Below are positions 36,604 to 48,173 of a stretch of 64,000 nucleotides of DNA, one piece after another. A model generated the notes under the pieces. It ran no database searches. It was given only the letters and a program-made list of their open reading frames with translations, and had not been told where the DNA came from. A program made the translations under genes and the position numbers. This DNA comes from CAWAYH01 sp963786195 (lineage in GTDB: Bacteria > Acidobacteriota > Vicinamibacteria > Vicinamibacterales > 2-12-FULL-66-21), in NCBI GenBank assembly GCA_963786195.1, contig CAWAYH010000014.1:1-64000 (forward strand), given 5' to 3'. Numbering within the stretch: position 1 is the first letter of the stretch; each line of letters begins with the position of its first letter.

Positions 36604-39079
36604 GTGTCCGACCTGACTGCAGGACCTTCGCTACGCGGCCCGCCAGCTTGCCCGCACGCCGGGGTTCACCGCTGCCGCCATCGCCACGCTGGCGCTCGGC
36701 ATCGGTGTGAACACGATCTTCTTCGCGGCCGTGAACGCGATGGTCTTCCGGCCCGTTCGCGCCGCCGCGTGGACGGACTGTTCGTCGTCGAGCTCACCGA
36801 CAAGTTGAAGCGAAGCCGAGGACCGCTGACCGAGGCCCAGTTCCGGCGCGTCGAAGCCGAAATACCCTCGGCGGTCGCCAGAATCGGCGGCTTGCCTACC
36901 TGAACCAACCAGTCGTCGTCACCACGCCTGGCCGCGGCGAGCGTGTGGAGGCCGAAGTCGTGTCGTCGGCTATGAAGCCACGCTGGACCTGCAGCCGCAG
37001 GCCGGCCGAATGCTCGCGCGCGAGGACGACTTCGCTGGAGCCCAGGCCGCCGTCGTCATCAGCGACCGACTCTGGCGCGAATGGTTCAATGGCGATCGCG
37101 CGCCCGTCGGGCGAGCGATGCTCCGAATCAACACGATGTCATTCACATCGTCGGAGTCGCGCCGCGCGGGTATCGCGGCCGGGCAGCCTGACATTCAGGT
37201 CGGCGGATGTGTGGTTCACGACCGCCGACGCCCCCGCGGCGGCGGGCCGGACTCTATCGCTGGACTTCTGGGTCACCTTCGTTCGTCCCGCGCTGGGGAC
37301 ACGCCGCGGAAACGGAGTCGCAGATCCAAGCGTCGTGACGAGCGGACCGGGTGCACCGAGCCCGGAATCGATCATCGTCCGTTTGTAAGCCGGCTGATTC
37401 ATTTCTCGGCTCCACCGCGTTCACCAACACCGGCCTCACCATCATCGGCCTCGCCGGCCTTCTGCTCGTGGCCGCTTGCGCCAACCTGGCCAACATGCTG
37501 TTCGCGCGCGGTGCGCAACGCGCCGGTGAAGTCGCCGTGCGGCTGTCCCTCGGCGCGGGCCGGTGGCGGATCTTTCGACTCTTCCTGCTCGAAAGCGTAC
37601 TCATCGCGTCTGTAGCGGCGATCTGCGGTTTGATGCTCGCGCTCGTGTCGACGTCGTTTCTGGCCGCGGCGTTTCCCTCGTTCCGCGACCGCAACTTCAG
37701 ACTCTTCGTCGATTTGACGCCCGACTCTCGCGTGTTCGCGTTCGCGTTGGCCGCGGGCGCGGCGGCGGCGTTGGCCGTGGGCGTCGCGTCCGCCTGGCAC
37801 GCGTCCGCCGTGCCGCCCCTTCGAGCACTCGCCTCGTCGGGCGTCTCGACCGGGGTGACGCGACGCGGGCGATGGGTGCGTCTCGGTCTCGTCGCGGTAC
37901 AAGTGAGCGCGGCGGTGCTCCTCCTGATGGCCTCGGCGATCTACGTCCGCGCGGCGGCGACGGCGCTCGATCGCTACGTGATCTTCGACACGACGCCGTT
38001 GGCGACCGGGTTGGTGAACCTCCAGCTGCACGGTTACCACGAGGCACGCGCGCGCGCGTTCTTCGATCGATTCCTGAACGACGTGCGCCAGGTCCCCGGC
38101 GTCGAGAGCGCGGCATTGGCCGATGGTTTTCCGGGCGGCACGTACGCAGCAACGCGGAATGTCGACGTGCTCACGCCGAGGGAAGTGCCGGGCGAAAGCG
38201 GCGAGATCCGCGAGCTGTCAGGAACAGTCAACCGGCTCAGGGCCGGGTATGCCGGCGTATCGCCGCAGTTTCTCGATACGATCGGGCTGCCGCTGCGCCG
38301 CGGGCGGGACGTGCAGCCATCCGATCAGGATTCCACGCCGCTCGTCGCGATCGTCAGCGAGAGCGTGGCGCGGCTGTTGTGGCCCGGACAGGATCCGCTC
38401 GGCAAGCGCCTGATGTTCGGCAACGACGGCCACTGGCGCACCGTTGTCGGCGTGTCGGCCGATCCCGTCGCGGCGCGCGTCGAATCGCCGCTCGTCAGCC
38501 CGGCGAACCTCGTGCTCATTCCCGCTGCGCAGGCATACCGGCCGGAAATGCTGATCGTCATCCGGTCGCGGACGCCGCCGGCGCACCTCGAGCCATTGCG
38601 GGCCGCCGCACGGGCGATCGACGACAACGTCGCCCTCTTTGACCTGGCGCCCGCGGAGGATTCCATCCTGGCGTGGGCGGCACCGCTGCAGGCAGCAACC
38701 GCGCTGACCGGCCCTGCTGGGCGTCCTCGCCCTGACCATCGCGACGCTCGGTGTCTACGGGGTGATTTCGTACGTCGTGAGCCTGCGCACGCGCGAGTTC
38801 GGGATTCGCGCCGCGCTTGGGGCCAGGCCGTCGCAGGTCATCAAGCTGGTCCTGGACGAGGCGATTCATCTCATGCTCGTCGGGCTGCTGGCGGGCGTCC
38901 TCATCGCGAGCCTCACCGAACGCTACGCCCAGAGTCAGCGTTTCGGCTTCTTGCCCAACGAGGTCTGGACGTGGGTGCTCGTGCCGACGTTGATACTGAT
39001 TATTGGCCTTGCGGCGGCCTACGGTCCCGCGTGGCGCGCCTCGCGCATCGATCCGAACGTCGCGCTGCGGGAACTGTAA
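36604..39079 (+). CDS. ADOP-family permease, heavily frame-broken in its first third
   Basis: Full-length acidobacterial duplicated orphan permease of about 820 residues if repaired. GTG at 36,604, then the ADOP N-terminus (LQDLRYAARQLARTPGFTA) and first helix (ATLALGIGVNTIFF). The periplasmic domain is broken by at least four frame changes between 36,615 and 37,410 (MLAREDDFAGAQAAVVISDR, then ADVWFTTADAPAAAG). From 37,411 it is continuous: FtsX block (LTIIGLAGLLLVAACANLAN, RLSLGAGRWRIFRLFLLES), second MacB domain and, after a change near 38,710, the last block (YGVISYVVSLRTREFGIRAA to ALREL). These permeases lack a fused ATPase; partner unknown. It could be a decaying gene, since breaks are concentrated at one end. 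Confidence 0.82.
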
Positions 39080-39133
39080 ACGGGGAAGAACAAGGCGGGA
39101 TTGGCGGAGGCTCGAGTCATGAGACCCAAGCCC

Positions 39134-39184
39134 CCGAGCAACCGAACTACCGAGCAACCGAACTACCGAACTACCGAACTACCA
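39134..39184. repeat. Tandem CCGAACTA/CCGAGCAA mini-repeat
   Basis: Six or so copies of a 9-10-base unit (ACCGAACT or CGAGCA A) follow each other between the ADOP and CsgG-like genes. It resembles the CAATCCG run at 28.8 kb in style but not in sequence. Confidence 0.75.
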
Positions 39185-39196
39185 ATCCCCCGAGGC

Positions 39197-39907
39197 TCAC
39201 TGCAGGCGGCTCTTCGACGCCACGAGCTTGGCTGACGTGGCCTTCACGGCCTGCTCCGTCGCTTCGCCGAGGATCGTGTCGCGGAAATCAGACGAGCCGA
39301 ACGAGATGTTGCCGACACCCGCGCCGCCGCCGCCACCGCCGCCGCCGCCGAGCAGCAGGCCGCTGCGCTTCGAGGTACCGTCACCCTTGGCGCTCGCCAT
39401 GATCTCGCCGGTGGTCGTATCGATGATCCGGGCGGTGATCGCGACGTTGGCCTTCCCTTTCGACGTCCCGACGTTGCCCACGCCGTACGCGCTCCCGAAT
39501 CCGCCACCGCTGAAGCTCTTGTTGCTCTGCTCGGTCCCGAACTTCGTGACGGAGCCCACGACGAGGTACTTGACGCCGAGGGCTTTGCCAATCTGCACCA
39601 TGGTCTTGGCGCTCGGGTCGGCGCGCTCGCTGTTCGAGAAGTTCTGCTCGGCGAGGATGGCGTCGAGCCGCTTGCGCTCGATGACGCGGAAGCTGCCATC
39701 GTTGACGAGCTCGTCGACGATCATGTCGGAGATGCCTTCACCGATGTCCCAGGTCCCGCTCCACCAGTGCTGCACCGTGCCGTAGTCGAAACTCAGAACG
39801 GCGATCGTCGGACGCTCGCTCTGTGCTGCCTCGGGCACGGCCCTGGCCGTGATGGTGGCAGTCCCCAACACGAGACCCAATGCTGCTGTACAGGCCAATG
39901 CGCGCAA
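39197..39907 (-). CDS. CsgG-family secreted protein
   Basis: 236 residues, intact. TTG start at 39,907, seven bases after a GGAGG ribosome site, then a signal peptide (LACTAALGLVLGTATITARA). The CsgG/curli-assembly core is RPTIAVLSFDYG, ISDMIVDELVNDGSFRVIER, LDAILAEQNFSNSERADP and GVKYLVVGSVTKFG, ending VAITARIIDTTTGEIMASAK. A nine-Gly tract (39,340 region) lies in the tail. CsgG-like proteins form outer-membrane pores or assembly factors; no curli genes are nearby. Confidence 0.88.
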   Translation of the reverse strand: MRALACTAALGLVLGTATITARAVPEAAQSERPTIAVLSFDYGTVQHWWSGTWDIGEGISDMIVDELVNDGSFRVIERKRLDAILAEQNFSNSERADPSAKTMVQIGKALGVKYLVVGSVTKFGTEQSNKSFSGGGFGSAYGVGNVGTSKGKANVAITARIIDTTTGEIMASAKGDGTSKRSGLLLGGGGGGGGGAGVGNISFGSSDFRDTILGEATEQAVKATSAKLVASKSRLQ

Positions 39908-40062
39908 GATGTACCTCCGGAAAAAGGTGGCTGGGGTCCACACAGTGTAGCAGGAACGCACCCCACCTGTGTGAGGAGAAACGCCCGGAGCGTGGCCGAC
40001 CGAACGCGCACACGCGAGTCATGGCCGGCGCTGCACAGGATTTCACGATTTGTGCGGGGAGG

Positions 40063-40128
40063 GAGTGGTCCGGCTAAAGCCGGACACTACAACATCGCCG
40101 GAGTGGTCCGGCTGAAGCCGGACACTAC
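40063..40128. repeat. Pair of 28-base direct repeats with internal hairpin
   Basis: Two copies at 40,063-40,090 and 40,101-40,128 differ by one base (A or G in the loop) and are separated by ten bases. Each contains GTCCGGCT and AGCCGGAC, an eight-base stem around a two-base loop, flanked by GAGTG and ACTAC. This is the structure of a REPIN-type doublet. Confidence 0.85.
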
Positions 40129-40132
40129 GTCG

Positions 40133-40684
40133 TTACGGCGTCACGGCATCGATGTCGGCCAGTGCCGGCCAGCGCGTGTCGCGCTCGGACAACGTCGGCT
40201 CCGCGATCGGCCAGGCGATACCCAGGGCGGGATCGTCCCAGCGGACGCCGCACTCGTGCTCGGGAGAGTATTCGTCAGTGGTCTTGTAGATGACTTCGGC
40301 TTCCTCGCTCGTGACGCAGAAGCCATGCGCGAATCCGGGGGGGATGTACACCATCCGCCGGTTGTCCGCAGACAGCGTGACGGCCACCCACCGGCCGAAC
40401 GTCGGCGATCCCTTCCGGATGTCGACGGCGACGTCGAAGATCTCGCCGACAATCACGCGCACGAGCTTGCCCTGCTCGCGCGGCGGCCGCTGGTAGTGCA
40501 GGCCGCGCAGCGTCCCGCGGCCGGACCGCGAATGGTTTTCCTGCACGAGCGGAAGGTCCAAGCCGGCAGCCTGGAACGCCGAGCGCTTGAACGTCTCCAT
40601 CAGGAAGCCGCGGTTGTCCGCAAACACGGTGGGCTCGATGATCACCAGCCCGGAAAGCGCCGTCCGTTCGATCGTCAAGGGCAT
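40133..40684 (-). CDS. rfbC: dTDP-4-dehydrorhamnose 3,5-epimerase
   Basis: 183 residues, intact. Epimerises dTDP-4-keto-6-deoxyglucose on the route to dTDP-L-rhamnose. The RmlC core is seen: FADNRGFLMETFKRSAFQAA, QENHSRSGRGTLRGLHYQ with the catalytic His, GEIFDVAVDIRKGSPTFG, and PPGFAHGFCVTSEEAEVIYK. It follows the rmlA stop by seven bases. The rmlB and rmlD genes are not in the window. Confidence 0.96.
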   Translation of the reverse strand: MPLTIERTALSGLVIIEPTVFADNRGFLMETFKRSAFQAAGLDLPLVQENHSRSGRGTLRGLHYQRPPREQGKLVRVIVGEIFDVAVDIRKGSPTFGRWVAVTLSADNRRMVYIPPGFAHGFCVTSEEAEVIYKTTDEYSPEHECGVRWDDPALGIAWPIAEPTLSERDTRWPALADIDAVTP

Positions 40685-40691
40685 TCGTCTC

Positions 40692-41567
40692 TCAGAGCTC
40701 GTCTTCGAGCACCCGAAGCAGGTATTGTCCGTAGGCGCTGCCGTTCATCGCGCGCGCGAGGCGGCCGAGGTCGTCGGCCGTGATGTAGTGCATCCGATAG
40801 GCGATCTCTTCGAGGCAGCCGACCATCAGACCCTGACGTTCCTCGACGGCCTGAATGAAGTTCGACGCCTGCACCAGGGACTCGTGCGTTCCCGTATCGA
40901 GCCAGGCCACACCCCGGCCGAGGCGCTCGACGCGCAGCTGGCCGCGCCGGAGATACTCGCGGTTGACGTCGGTAATCTCGAGCTCCCCGCGCGCCGACGG
41001 CTTGAGCCCCGCAGCGATGTCGCCAACCTGGTCGTCGTAGAAGTAGAGACCGGTCACGGCGTACGACGACTTCGGCTCCTGCGGTTTTTCCTCGAGCCCG
41101 ACAGCGCGTCCGGTGGCATCGAACTCGACGACGCCGTAGCGCTCGGGGTCGCGCACCTGGTAGCCGAACACCGTGGCGCCTGTGAGCTGCGACGCGGCCT
41201 TCCGCAGCGCCTCTGAGAAGCCGGCACCGTAGAAGATGTTGTCGCCGAGCGCCAGCGCGACGCGGTCGTCGCCCATGAACTCGCGGCCGATGATGAACGC
41301 CTGGGCCAGGCCGTCCGGCCGGGGCTGCGCGGCGTAGTGAATCGCCACTCCGAAGTCCTGCCCGTCACCGAGCAGACGCCTGAAGCTGTCCTGGTCGTGC
41401 GGCGTGGTGATGACGAGAATGTCCCGGATACCCGCGAGCATCAGCGTGGACAGCGGGTAATAGAGCATCGGCTTGTTGTAGACGGGCAGCAGCTGCTTGC
41501 TGATACTGCGCGTCAACGGGTGCAGCCGGGAGCCGGCGCCGCCGGCAAGAATGATCCCCTTAATCAC
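40692..41567 (-). CDS. rfbA: Glucose-1-phosphate thymidylyltransferase
   Basis: 291 residues, intact. First step of dTDP-rhamnose synthesis. The nucleotidyltransferase head GIILAGGAGSRLHPLTRSIS, PVYNKPMLYYPLSTLMLAGI, and the conserved ALGDNIFYGAGFSE and GRGVAWLDTGTHESL are visible. It heads a two-gene unit with rmlC and is divergent from the gene at 41,644, 76 bases apart. Confidence 0.96.
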   Translation of the reverse strand: MIKGIILAGGAGSRLHPLTRSISKQLLPVYNKPMLYYPLSTLMLAGIRDILVITTPHDQDSFRRLLGDGQDFGVAIHYAAQPRPDGLAQAFIIGREFMGDDRVALALGDNIFYGAGFSEALRKAASQLTGATVFGYQVRDPERYGVVEFDATGRAVGLEEKPQEPKSSYAVTGLYFYDDQVGDIAAGLKPSARGELEITDVNREYLRRGQLRVERLGRGVAWLDTGTHESLVQASNFIQAVEERQGLMVGCLEEIAYRMHYITADDLGRLARAMNGSAYGQYLLRVLEDEL

Positions 41568-41643
41568 GTCGCGCCATTGTAACCTCTGCCCGCCGCCTGA
41601 TAGCCGGGGCCTCTGCTACACTGCCACACGCCGACCTTGCACT

Positions 41644-42761
41644 ATGAGTCCCGGCCGATTGCTGGCGGTCATGTTCGTGCTCGGAAGCTGCCTCGCCGCC
41701 GGGCAGTCATCGGACCGGACGCCCTCCGTCCTCCAGCTCCTCGATCGCTACGCTGACGGAAAGTTCGACGCCGTCGTCCAGGATCTCTCCGGCGACATCG
41801 ACTTCAACGATTTGCTGGAACAGCTGCGGCGAGACGGTCCGAAATGGATCGCAGCCGCTGGCGCCGCGGACCAGGATCGCCGCGAGCTGGCGGCAGCGAC
41901 GTTTGCGCTCGAGGCGGCGCGGGTCGACGCGTGGCGCGAGTGGAAGTGGATCCAGAAGCAGCCGCTGATGTGCATCGACGACTGGTGTTATCAGCCGCTG
42001 AGCGTCCTGTACTGGAAACCGCCGCCGCTGCTGATCGAGTGGGCCTGCACGTTACTCAGGCAGCGGGAGACGCCGAGGCCGATCGAGCGATGGTGGCAGC
42101 TTGCCGCGCTCTCCGTCGCGCAGCGCGCCGAGGACCCGCAGTTCCTGGTGGGCGATACGAACATCGGACGCGGCCTGGGAACGGCGGAGATCGGCAATAC
42201 CAAGGACGAGATCAAGCACCTCGAGCACCTGACCGTCCGCTTCCCTCGGGAGAACCGGTTGCTGCTCGCGCAGGGCATCGCGCGCGACAATGTCTGGCCT
42301 GAGGATGCCGAGCAGGTCTATCGGGCGCTCGAGAACGACCCCGACGTCGGCGGCGAGGCAGCCATGCGGCTCGGCGCGATGCGGCTGCGGCTCCGTCGCG
42401 TGTCGGACGCGGTGGAGAGCTTCAACCGCGCGGAAACCCTGACGCGCGATCCGTACGTCATTTTCCTCGCCCGCTATTTCAAGGGACAGGCGCTCGAGCA
42501 GGACGGACACGCGGACCGCGCGGAGGCGGCCTATCGAGGCGCGGTGGCGACGATCCCGCACGCGCAGTCGGCGACGGTTGCGCTCGCAGCGCTGGTACTC
42601 CGCAACGAGCGACGGTCGGAAGCACAGCAACTGGTCCGCCGGATGCTGGAGACCGATCCGCCGCCGGTCGATCCCTGGCGCGAGTTCGCGCACGCGGACG
42701 ATCGCTTCTGGCCGCTGCTCATCGAGCGATTGCGCGCTGGAGATCCGGCCGATGACGATGA
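41644..42761 (+). CDS. Secreted TPR-like protein upstream of VWFA genes
   Basis: About 370 residues with a signal peptide (LLAVMFVLGSCLAAGQ). The N-terminal part is VLQLLDRYADGKFDAVVQDL, a helical region with CIDDWCYQP, then TPR-like repeats: DAEQVYRALENDPDVGGEAA, RVSDAVESFNRAETLTRDPY and ADRAEAAYRGAVATIPHAQS. The stop is unclear because a frame change is needed near 42,755; TGA at 42,759 would overlap the next ATG. Probably a scaffold for the downstream VWFA proteins (inference). Confidence 0.65.
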
Positions 42762-44782
42762 GGCTCGCGAATCCTGGTGGCGGCAATCGCGGCCGGAGTC
42801 GCGGTACTGCGCGGCGCGGCGCAGACGCCCGCCGCAGCCGCCGCAGACGTTCCGTACGGGAACGGATGTCGTGATGGTCGACGTCTCGGTCCGCGATGGC
42901 GACCGCGCGGTCACCGGCCTCGGCGTCCAGGATTTCGTGCTGACCGACAACGGCGTCCGCCAGCAGATCGACGAGCGTCGAACCGTCAGCGGTGCCGATC
43001 GACCTGACGCTGGTGGTCGATACCAGCGGCAACCCGCGCGGCGCGTGGGACAAGCCGCCGCCATTGTCGAAGGTTCTCGCGGAAATACAGGCCGAGGTCG
43101 GGGAGGTCACGCGCGTGCTCCGTCCCGACGATCGCGTCCGCCTGCTGGCGGTCGACAGGGCGGTGCAGCAGGTGTGGCCGATGCAATCGGTGCCGTCGCA
43201 GGCGCCCATCCGGCGGCTGGACTTCGACGGCCTGCCCGCGCTCTACGATTCGCTCGCAGCGGCGCTGATCCAACCCGTCGAGCCCGCCCGCCGTCACGTC
43301 GTCATCGCCCGGACGAAGGGCCACGACACGATCAGCTCGATCGACGCCCAGGCCGTTCGCGAGATTGCCGAGCGATCGGACGCGCTGTTCCATCTGGTCG
43401 TCTCCGAAGGAGACGGCCGACAGCGAGGCGGCGCTGAGCGCCTTTCAGTGCAGGATACATGGGCCTGTGCTGGCCGACGCGGCGATTCTGGGTGCCGTTC
43501 GAAGCGACATCTGGTGAACACGCACTCCGGGTCATCCGCTGATGCCCGACGGTAAGGCGATTGCCGACGGTGCCGCCGCGACCGGTGGACGTCTGCATCA
43601 GGCGCGTTCATCACCGAGCCCACGCTGACGGGCACGTTCAAGAGGGCGTTCGAGGACTTCCGCAACAGCTACGTCCTGCGCTACACGCCGAGCGGGGTGG
43701 CGCGAGGCGGGTGGCACACCATCGACGTCAGGGTGCCGCGATCCCGGTCGTACACCGTCCGCGCGCGCAAGGGATACGTGGTCGAGGAGCCGGCGCCAGA
43801 CGCGGCCGGCCCGGCCCGTTCCCGAGGTGCCAGCCACCCTCGCGGACTTCACGTACGCGTACGAGCGCGGCGCGTACAGACAAGGTCGCTCGACGGACTG
43901 CGCCAGGTGGCCGAGCCCGCGCAGGCTGCATTCGCCAGTTCGAGGACGGCGGGAATCCCGTGGCCGGCGAACCCGCGGCTCGAGGCTGCGTTCGCGCTCG
44001 AGCTGGCGGAGCCGGCATGTACTCGTCGCGCGAAGAGAGCCGCGACGCGGCGCGGGATCATGCTCCTGCGATTCAGCCGGTTGATTCGCCATCCGATCGA
44101 GCCCGACGCGTTCGAGCGCTACTGGTACTTCGCCGCTGCTGACGCTGCTCGAGGGCGCGCTTCGCCCGACCGTGACCGAGACCTTCGTCGACCGTGCGCT
44201 GCAGCGATTTCCAGACGAGCCGCGCTTCGTGCTGTCGCGCGCGATCGCCGCCGACCAGGGATCTGCGACGAGCGGACACGGCGGCCACGTCATCGATGAA
44301 GCCAGCAGGCCGGCGCGCGAGCAGGCCGACGCCGTTCGCCGGCACTACGCCGCCGCCATCGCGCTGCCGCAGACCACGGTCGAAGCGCGCATCCGCCTCG
44401 CGTGGTTCCTGCATCGTACTCGGGCGCCAGGAAGAGGCGCTGATCAATTGACCAGCCGCTGGAGCGCAGCCGATCACGGAGCCGGCGCTGAGGTACCTGC
44501 ACAAGCTGTTTCTCGGGCACGTTCTGGCGGCAATGGATCGACGAACCGACGCGATCGCGGCGTATCGCGACGCGATGTCGGTCGGCGCTGGCGGCCCAGT
44601 CAGCGCGCGTGGCGCTGATGAACGCGCTCCTCCTCGGCGGGGACCGGCCGGCGCCGAGTCGCTCGCCGAACAGATCCAGACCGACAGAAGCGACGACGCT
44701 CGATCCGTGGTGGATGTACTGGCAGGGTCAATATCGTCTGTATCCGCAGGCCATGGCACGACTCAGGGAGATGACGCAGTGA
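42758..44782 (+). CDS. VWFA-related acidobacterial protein (TIGR03436 type) with TPR tail, frame-broken
   Basis: The gene must be read across about ten frame changes. A signal peptide (LVAAIAAGVAVLRGAAQT) precedes the TIGR03436 start TDVVMVDVSVRDGDRAVTGL, GVQDFVLTDNGVRQQI. The VWA core is PIDLTLVVDTSGN with LRPDDRVRLLAVDRAVQQVW and PALYDSLAAAL. The metal site is degenerate (DTSGN instead of DxSxS). The end of the domain, NSYVLRYTPSGVARGGWHTI and RARKGYVVEE, is followed by a helical TPR-like tail (RFPDEPRFVLSRAIAADQ; LDPWWMYWQGQYRLYPQAMA) to TGA at 44,782. The tail overlaps the next gene by GTGA. Function of this expanded family is unknown. Confidence 0.72.
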
Positions 44783-45756
44783 GGGGTCTCCCTCGATTCA
44801 CCGGCTGGCTCGCAGCGCTGCTCGCGGGTGTCGTCACCGTGCCTGCCGCGAGTCCGCCGCCGCGATGCCGCAGGATCGCCAGCAGCCGGCGTTCCGATCC
44901 AGCGCGTCGCGATCGCGGTAGACGTCGCCGTGCGCGACCGCTCGCGCCGCTCGATCACCGGGCTCACCGCCAAAGATTTCCAGGTGTTCGACAACGACGT
45001 CGCGCAGCGGGTCGACGACGTCAGCTACGGGCGGCTGCCGATCGACGTGACGATCGCGCTCGACGTCAGCTACAGCGTGACCGGCGCGCTGCTCGATCGT
45101 CTCCGCCGCGGCGTCGTGCGATCTCATGCGCGACCTCGCGCCGCAGGATCGGCTGAAGCTCGTGCTGTTCAACATGCGCGTGACGAGGACGATCGATTTC
45201 ACGACGGATCCGGCTGCGGTCGAGCGCGCAATCCGGGCAGCGTCAGCCGGTGGCGGCACCGCGCTCCTCGACGCCTTGAGCGTGTCGCTTGTCTCGGCGT
45301 CCGCACCCGACCGTCGTCAACTGATCGTGGTCGTTCACCGACGGCAGCGACAGCAGCAGCACGACGAGCCCGGCGGTCCTGACCGACGTCGCGCGCCGCA
45401 CGCGCGCCACGCTGGCGTTCGTGCTGCCGGCGGCTGTGGCCGCGCCCATCACGATCTTCACTCCGGGGAGCGGCGTGTCGTCTTCGCGCGTGACGAGCCC
45501 GGTCCGCCCCGTGAAACCGGGCCCGTTTCAGGTGCTGTTCGCGACGCTTGTCACCGAGACCGGTGGCTCGATTCTGCCCGCGGGCACCGGCAACCTGTCA
45601 GAGACGTTCCGTCGTGTGCTCGGAGAGTTCCGCTCTGCCTACGTGCTCTATTACACCGCGCAGGGCGTCGAGCCGCAGGGGTATCACACCATCAGGGTGC
45701 AGGTGAATCGCGAGGGCGCCCAGGTTCAGGCGAGGCGCGGATACTTCGGAACCTGA
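44779..45756 (+). CDS. Second VWFA-related acidobacterial protein (TIGR03436 type), frame-broken
   Basis: GTG start at 44,779 overlaps the previous stop. Signal peptide WLAALLAGVVTVPAAS, then VAVDVAVRDRSRRSITGLTA and KDFQVFDNDVAQRVDDVSYG. The VWA domain has an intact metal motif DVSYS (ALDVSYSVTG), unlike its neighbour, then LAPQDRLKLVLFNMR and GGGTALLDALSVSL. The end is ILPAGTGNLSETFRRVLGEF, RSAYVLYYTAQG and VQARRGYFG, with TGA at 45,754. About 325 residues after correcting frame changes near 44,850, 45,115 and 45,330. Confidence 0.75.
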
Positions 45757-45784
45757 CGGGACACGGCCGTGATCGATCGTTCCC

Positions 45785-48173
45785 CTACTCCGCGCGCAGT
45801 GCGTTCGCCGGATCGACGCGAATCGCGCGGAGCGCCGGCACCAGGGACGCTACGGCGGCGACCACGAGAAGCCCGATCGCCGTCACGGCGAGCACCGCCG
45901 GGTCGGTCGGACTGACCTCGAACAGCAGCGTCTGGAGCGTGCGGGTCAGCAGCAGCGCGGCGCCGCAGCCCACGACGAGCCCGATGGCCGCGAGGGTCAG
46001 CCCTTCCTTCACAACCAGCCGCACGACCGACGTGCGGTTCGCGCCCAGGGCGAGACGAATGCCGATTTCGCGCGTGCGCTGGGCGACGGAGTACGCAATC
46101 AAGCTGTAGATCCCCACGCCCGCCAGCAATGCCGCCACGAACGCAAACACCGTCGTCAACACCGATGACATCCGTGTGTCGCCGGACGAGGCGTCGACGA
46201 TCGCGGTCATCGGCCGGACGCGGACGAGCGGCAGATCGCGATCGGCGGCGGCCACGCGCTCGCGGATGACGGGGAGAACGGACGAGGGATCGCGGCCTGC
46301 AACTCGAATGGCAATCGCCAGGCTGTTGCCGAGGCACCTGCTGCAGCGGCCCGTAGGCCTCAGGAACGGGCGCGAGGTTCATCCGCCACGAGCGCACGTC
46401 GCCGACGACGCCGACGACCTCGCGCCAGATGGTGTCACCGAGCTGCAGGCGCGCACCGATGGGATTTCCATCGGGCCAGTACCGCCGGGCCATCGTCTCG
46501 TTGATGACGACCACCGGACGCGCGCCGGTGCCGTCGGCGTCCGTGAAGTCCTGGCCACGGCGGAACGGAATCCCCATCGTGGCGAAATAGCCGGGCGTCA
46601 CCGCCCGGTACTCCACGACGGGCGCGGTCTCGCGTGGAAAGGGCGGACGGCCTTCGATCGTGAATGGCCCGTTGACACCGAAATTCGCCAGCGGAAGCAG
46701 TGTGATCGCGCCCGCAGCTTCGACGCCCGGGACCGCGCGGATCTGCTCGAGCAGCCGCTGGTAGAACGGCGCCACGGTCCCGTCGGGATACCGGGCGGCG
46801 GGCAGCGCCAGCTCGAACGTCATCAGACCGGCCGCGCGAAAGCCGGGGTCCTGACGCTGCAGCCGCAACAGGCTCTTCACCATCAGCCCCGCGCCGATCA
46901 CGAGCACCAGCGCCGTCGCGATCTCGGCAATCACGAGCGACGCGGCTCGCGCCACGCGCCGACCCGCTCGTCGCGCCCTTGGCGCCCATATCGCGCAGGC
47001 TCTCGTTCGCGTCCGTCTGGAATCCGCGCCGCGCCGGGACCATGCCGAAGACGAGCCCGGTCAGCATCGCCAGCACCATCGTGAAGGTCAGCACGCCGGT
47101 GTCGATCGCAATCGGGTGAAACCTCGGCAGGCTCGCGGGCGCGAGCGCGAGAAAGAGCCTGATCAGCCAGCTCGCGAGGAGCAGACCGACGACTCCGCCG
47201 GTCACCGACAGCAGCACGCTCTCGGTCAGGAGCTGTCGGACGATCCGCCACCGGCCCGCGCCAATCGCCGCGCGAATCGCAAGCTCCCGCCGTCGATTGA
47301 CGCTGCGCGCGAGCAGCAGGTTGGCGACGTTCGCGCAGGCGACGAGCAGCACGAAGACCACGGCGCCCTGCAGGATCTGAAGCGCCCGCTTGTTCGAGTC
47401 CACGAGGATCTCGTGCAGCGGCCAGACCTGGACGTCGCGCAGCAGACCCTGTTCCTTGTTGTACGCGCTGGAGACGCTCGTCAGGTCGCGCTGCACCTGC
47501 GCGACCGTGACGTCCCGGCTTCATCCGTCCGACGAGCCGCAGGAAATTGTTGCCCGGCGGCACGTTCTGCGCCACGGCGAGCGGCACCCAGGCCTGCGTC
47601 GCGCCCGGATAAGTGAACCCGGGCGGCATGACGCCCACCACGGTCCGCGCCTGCCCGTTCACGGTAATCGCCGAACCCACGATCTTCTGGTCGCCGCCGA
47701 ACCGCCGCTGCCACAGGCTGTAGCTGAGGACGATGACCGGAGTGGTGTTCGGGAGATCCTCCTCAGCCGAGTACCAGCGGCCGATCAAGCGCGGGCACCT
47801 GCAGCGACGCGAAGAGCTCGGCCGAGGCCTGGGTCCCGCCGACCTGCTCGGGGTCTCCCCCGCCCGTCAGCGACAGGCTGGCCGGCGTGTGCGCGCCGAG
47901 CGACACCAGCGATCCGTTGCGCTCCCTGAGCGCGATGTACTTCGACGCCGACACCGACGCGAACGTAACCGCAGGATAGGTGTCGTGGACGTAGATGAGG
48001 CGTTCGGGCTCCGGATACGGCAGCGGCCGCAGCAGGACCGCGTAGACGACGCTGAACACGGCCGTGTTGGCGCCGATGCCGAGGCCAAGCGCGAGGATGG
48101 CCGTCAACGCAAAGCCCGGCTGACGCACGAGGGTGCGGAAGCCGTATCGAATATCCTGGAAGAGTTGATCCAT
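45785..48173 (-). CDS. ADOP-family permease
   Basis: About 796 residues. Starts MDQLFQDIRYGFRTLVRQPG with helix LGLGIGANTAVFSVVYAVLL. The periplasmic domain includes DTYPAVTFASVSASKYIALR and VVGVMPPGFTYPGATQAWVP. The first FtsX block is QGAVVFVLLVACANVANLLL, AIGAGRWRIVRQLLTESVLL; the second domain has FRAAGLMTFELALPAARYPD and DGTGARPVVVINETMARRYW. The end is YSLIAYSVAQRTREIGIRLA to DPANALRAE. Frame changes near 47,790, 47,520, 46,960 and 46,330. Confidence 0.87.
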
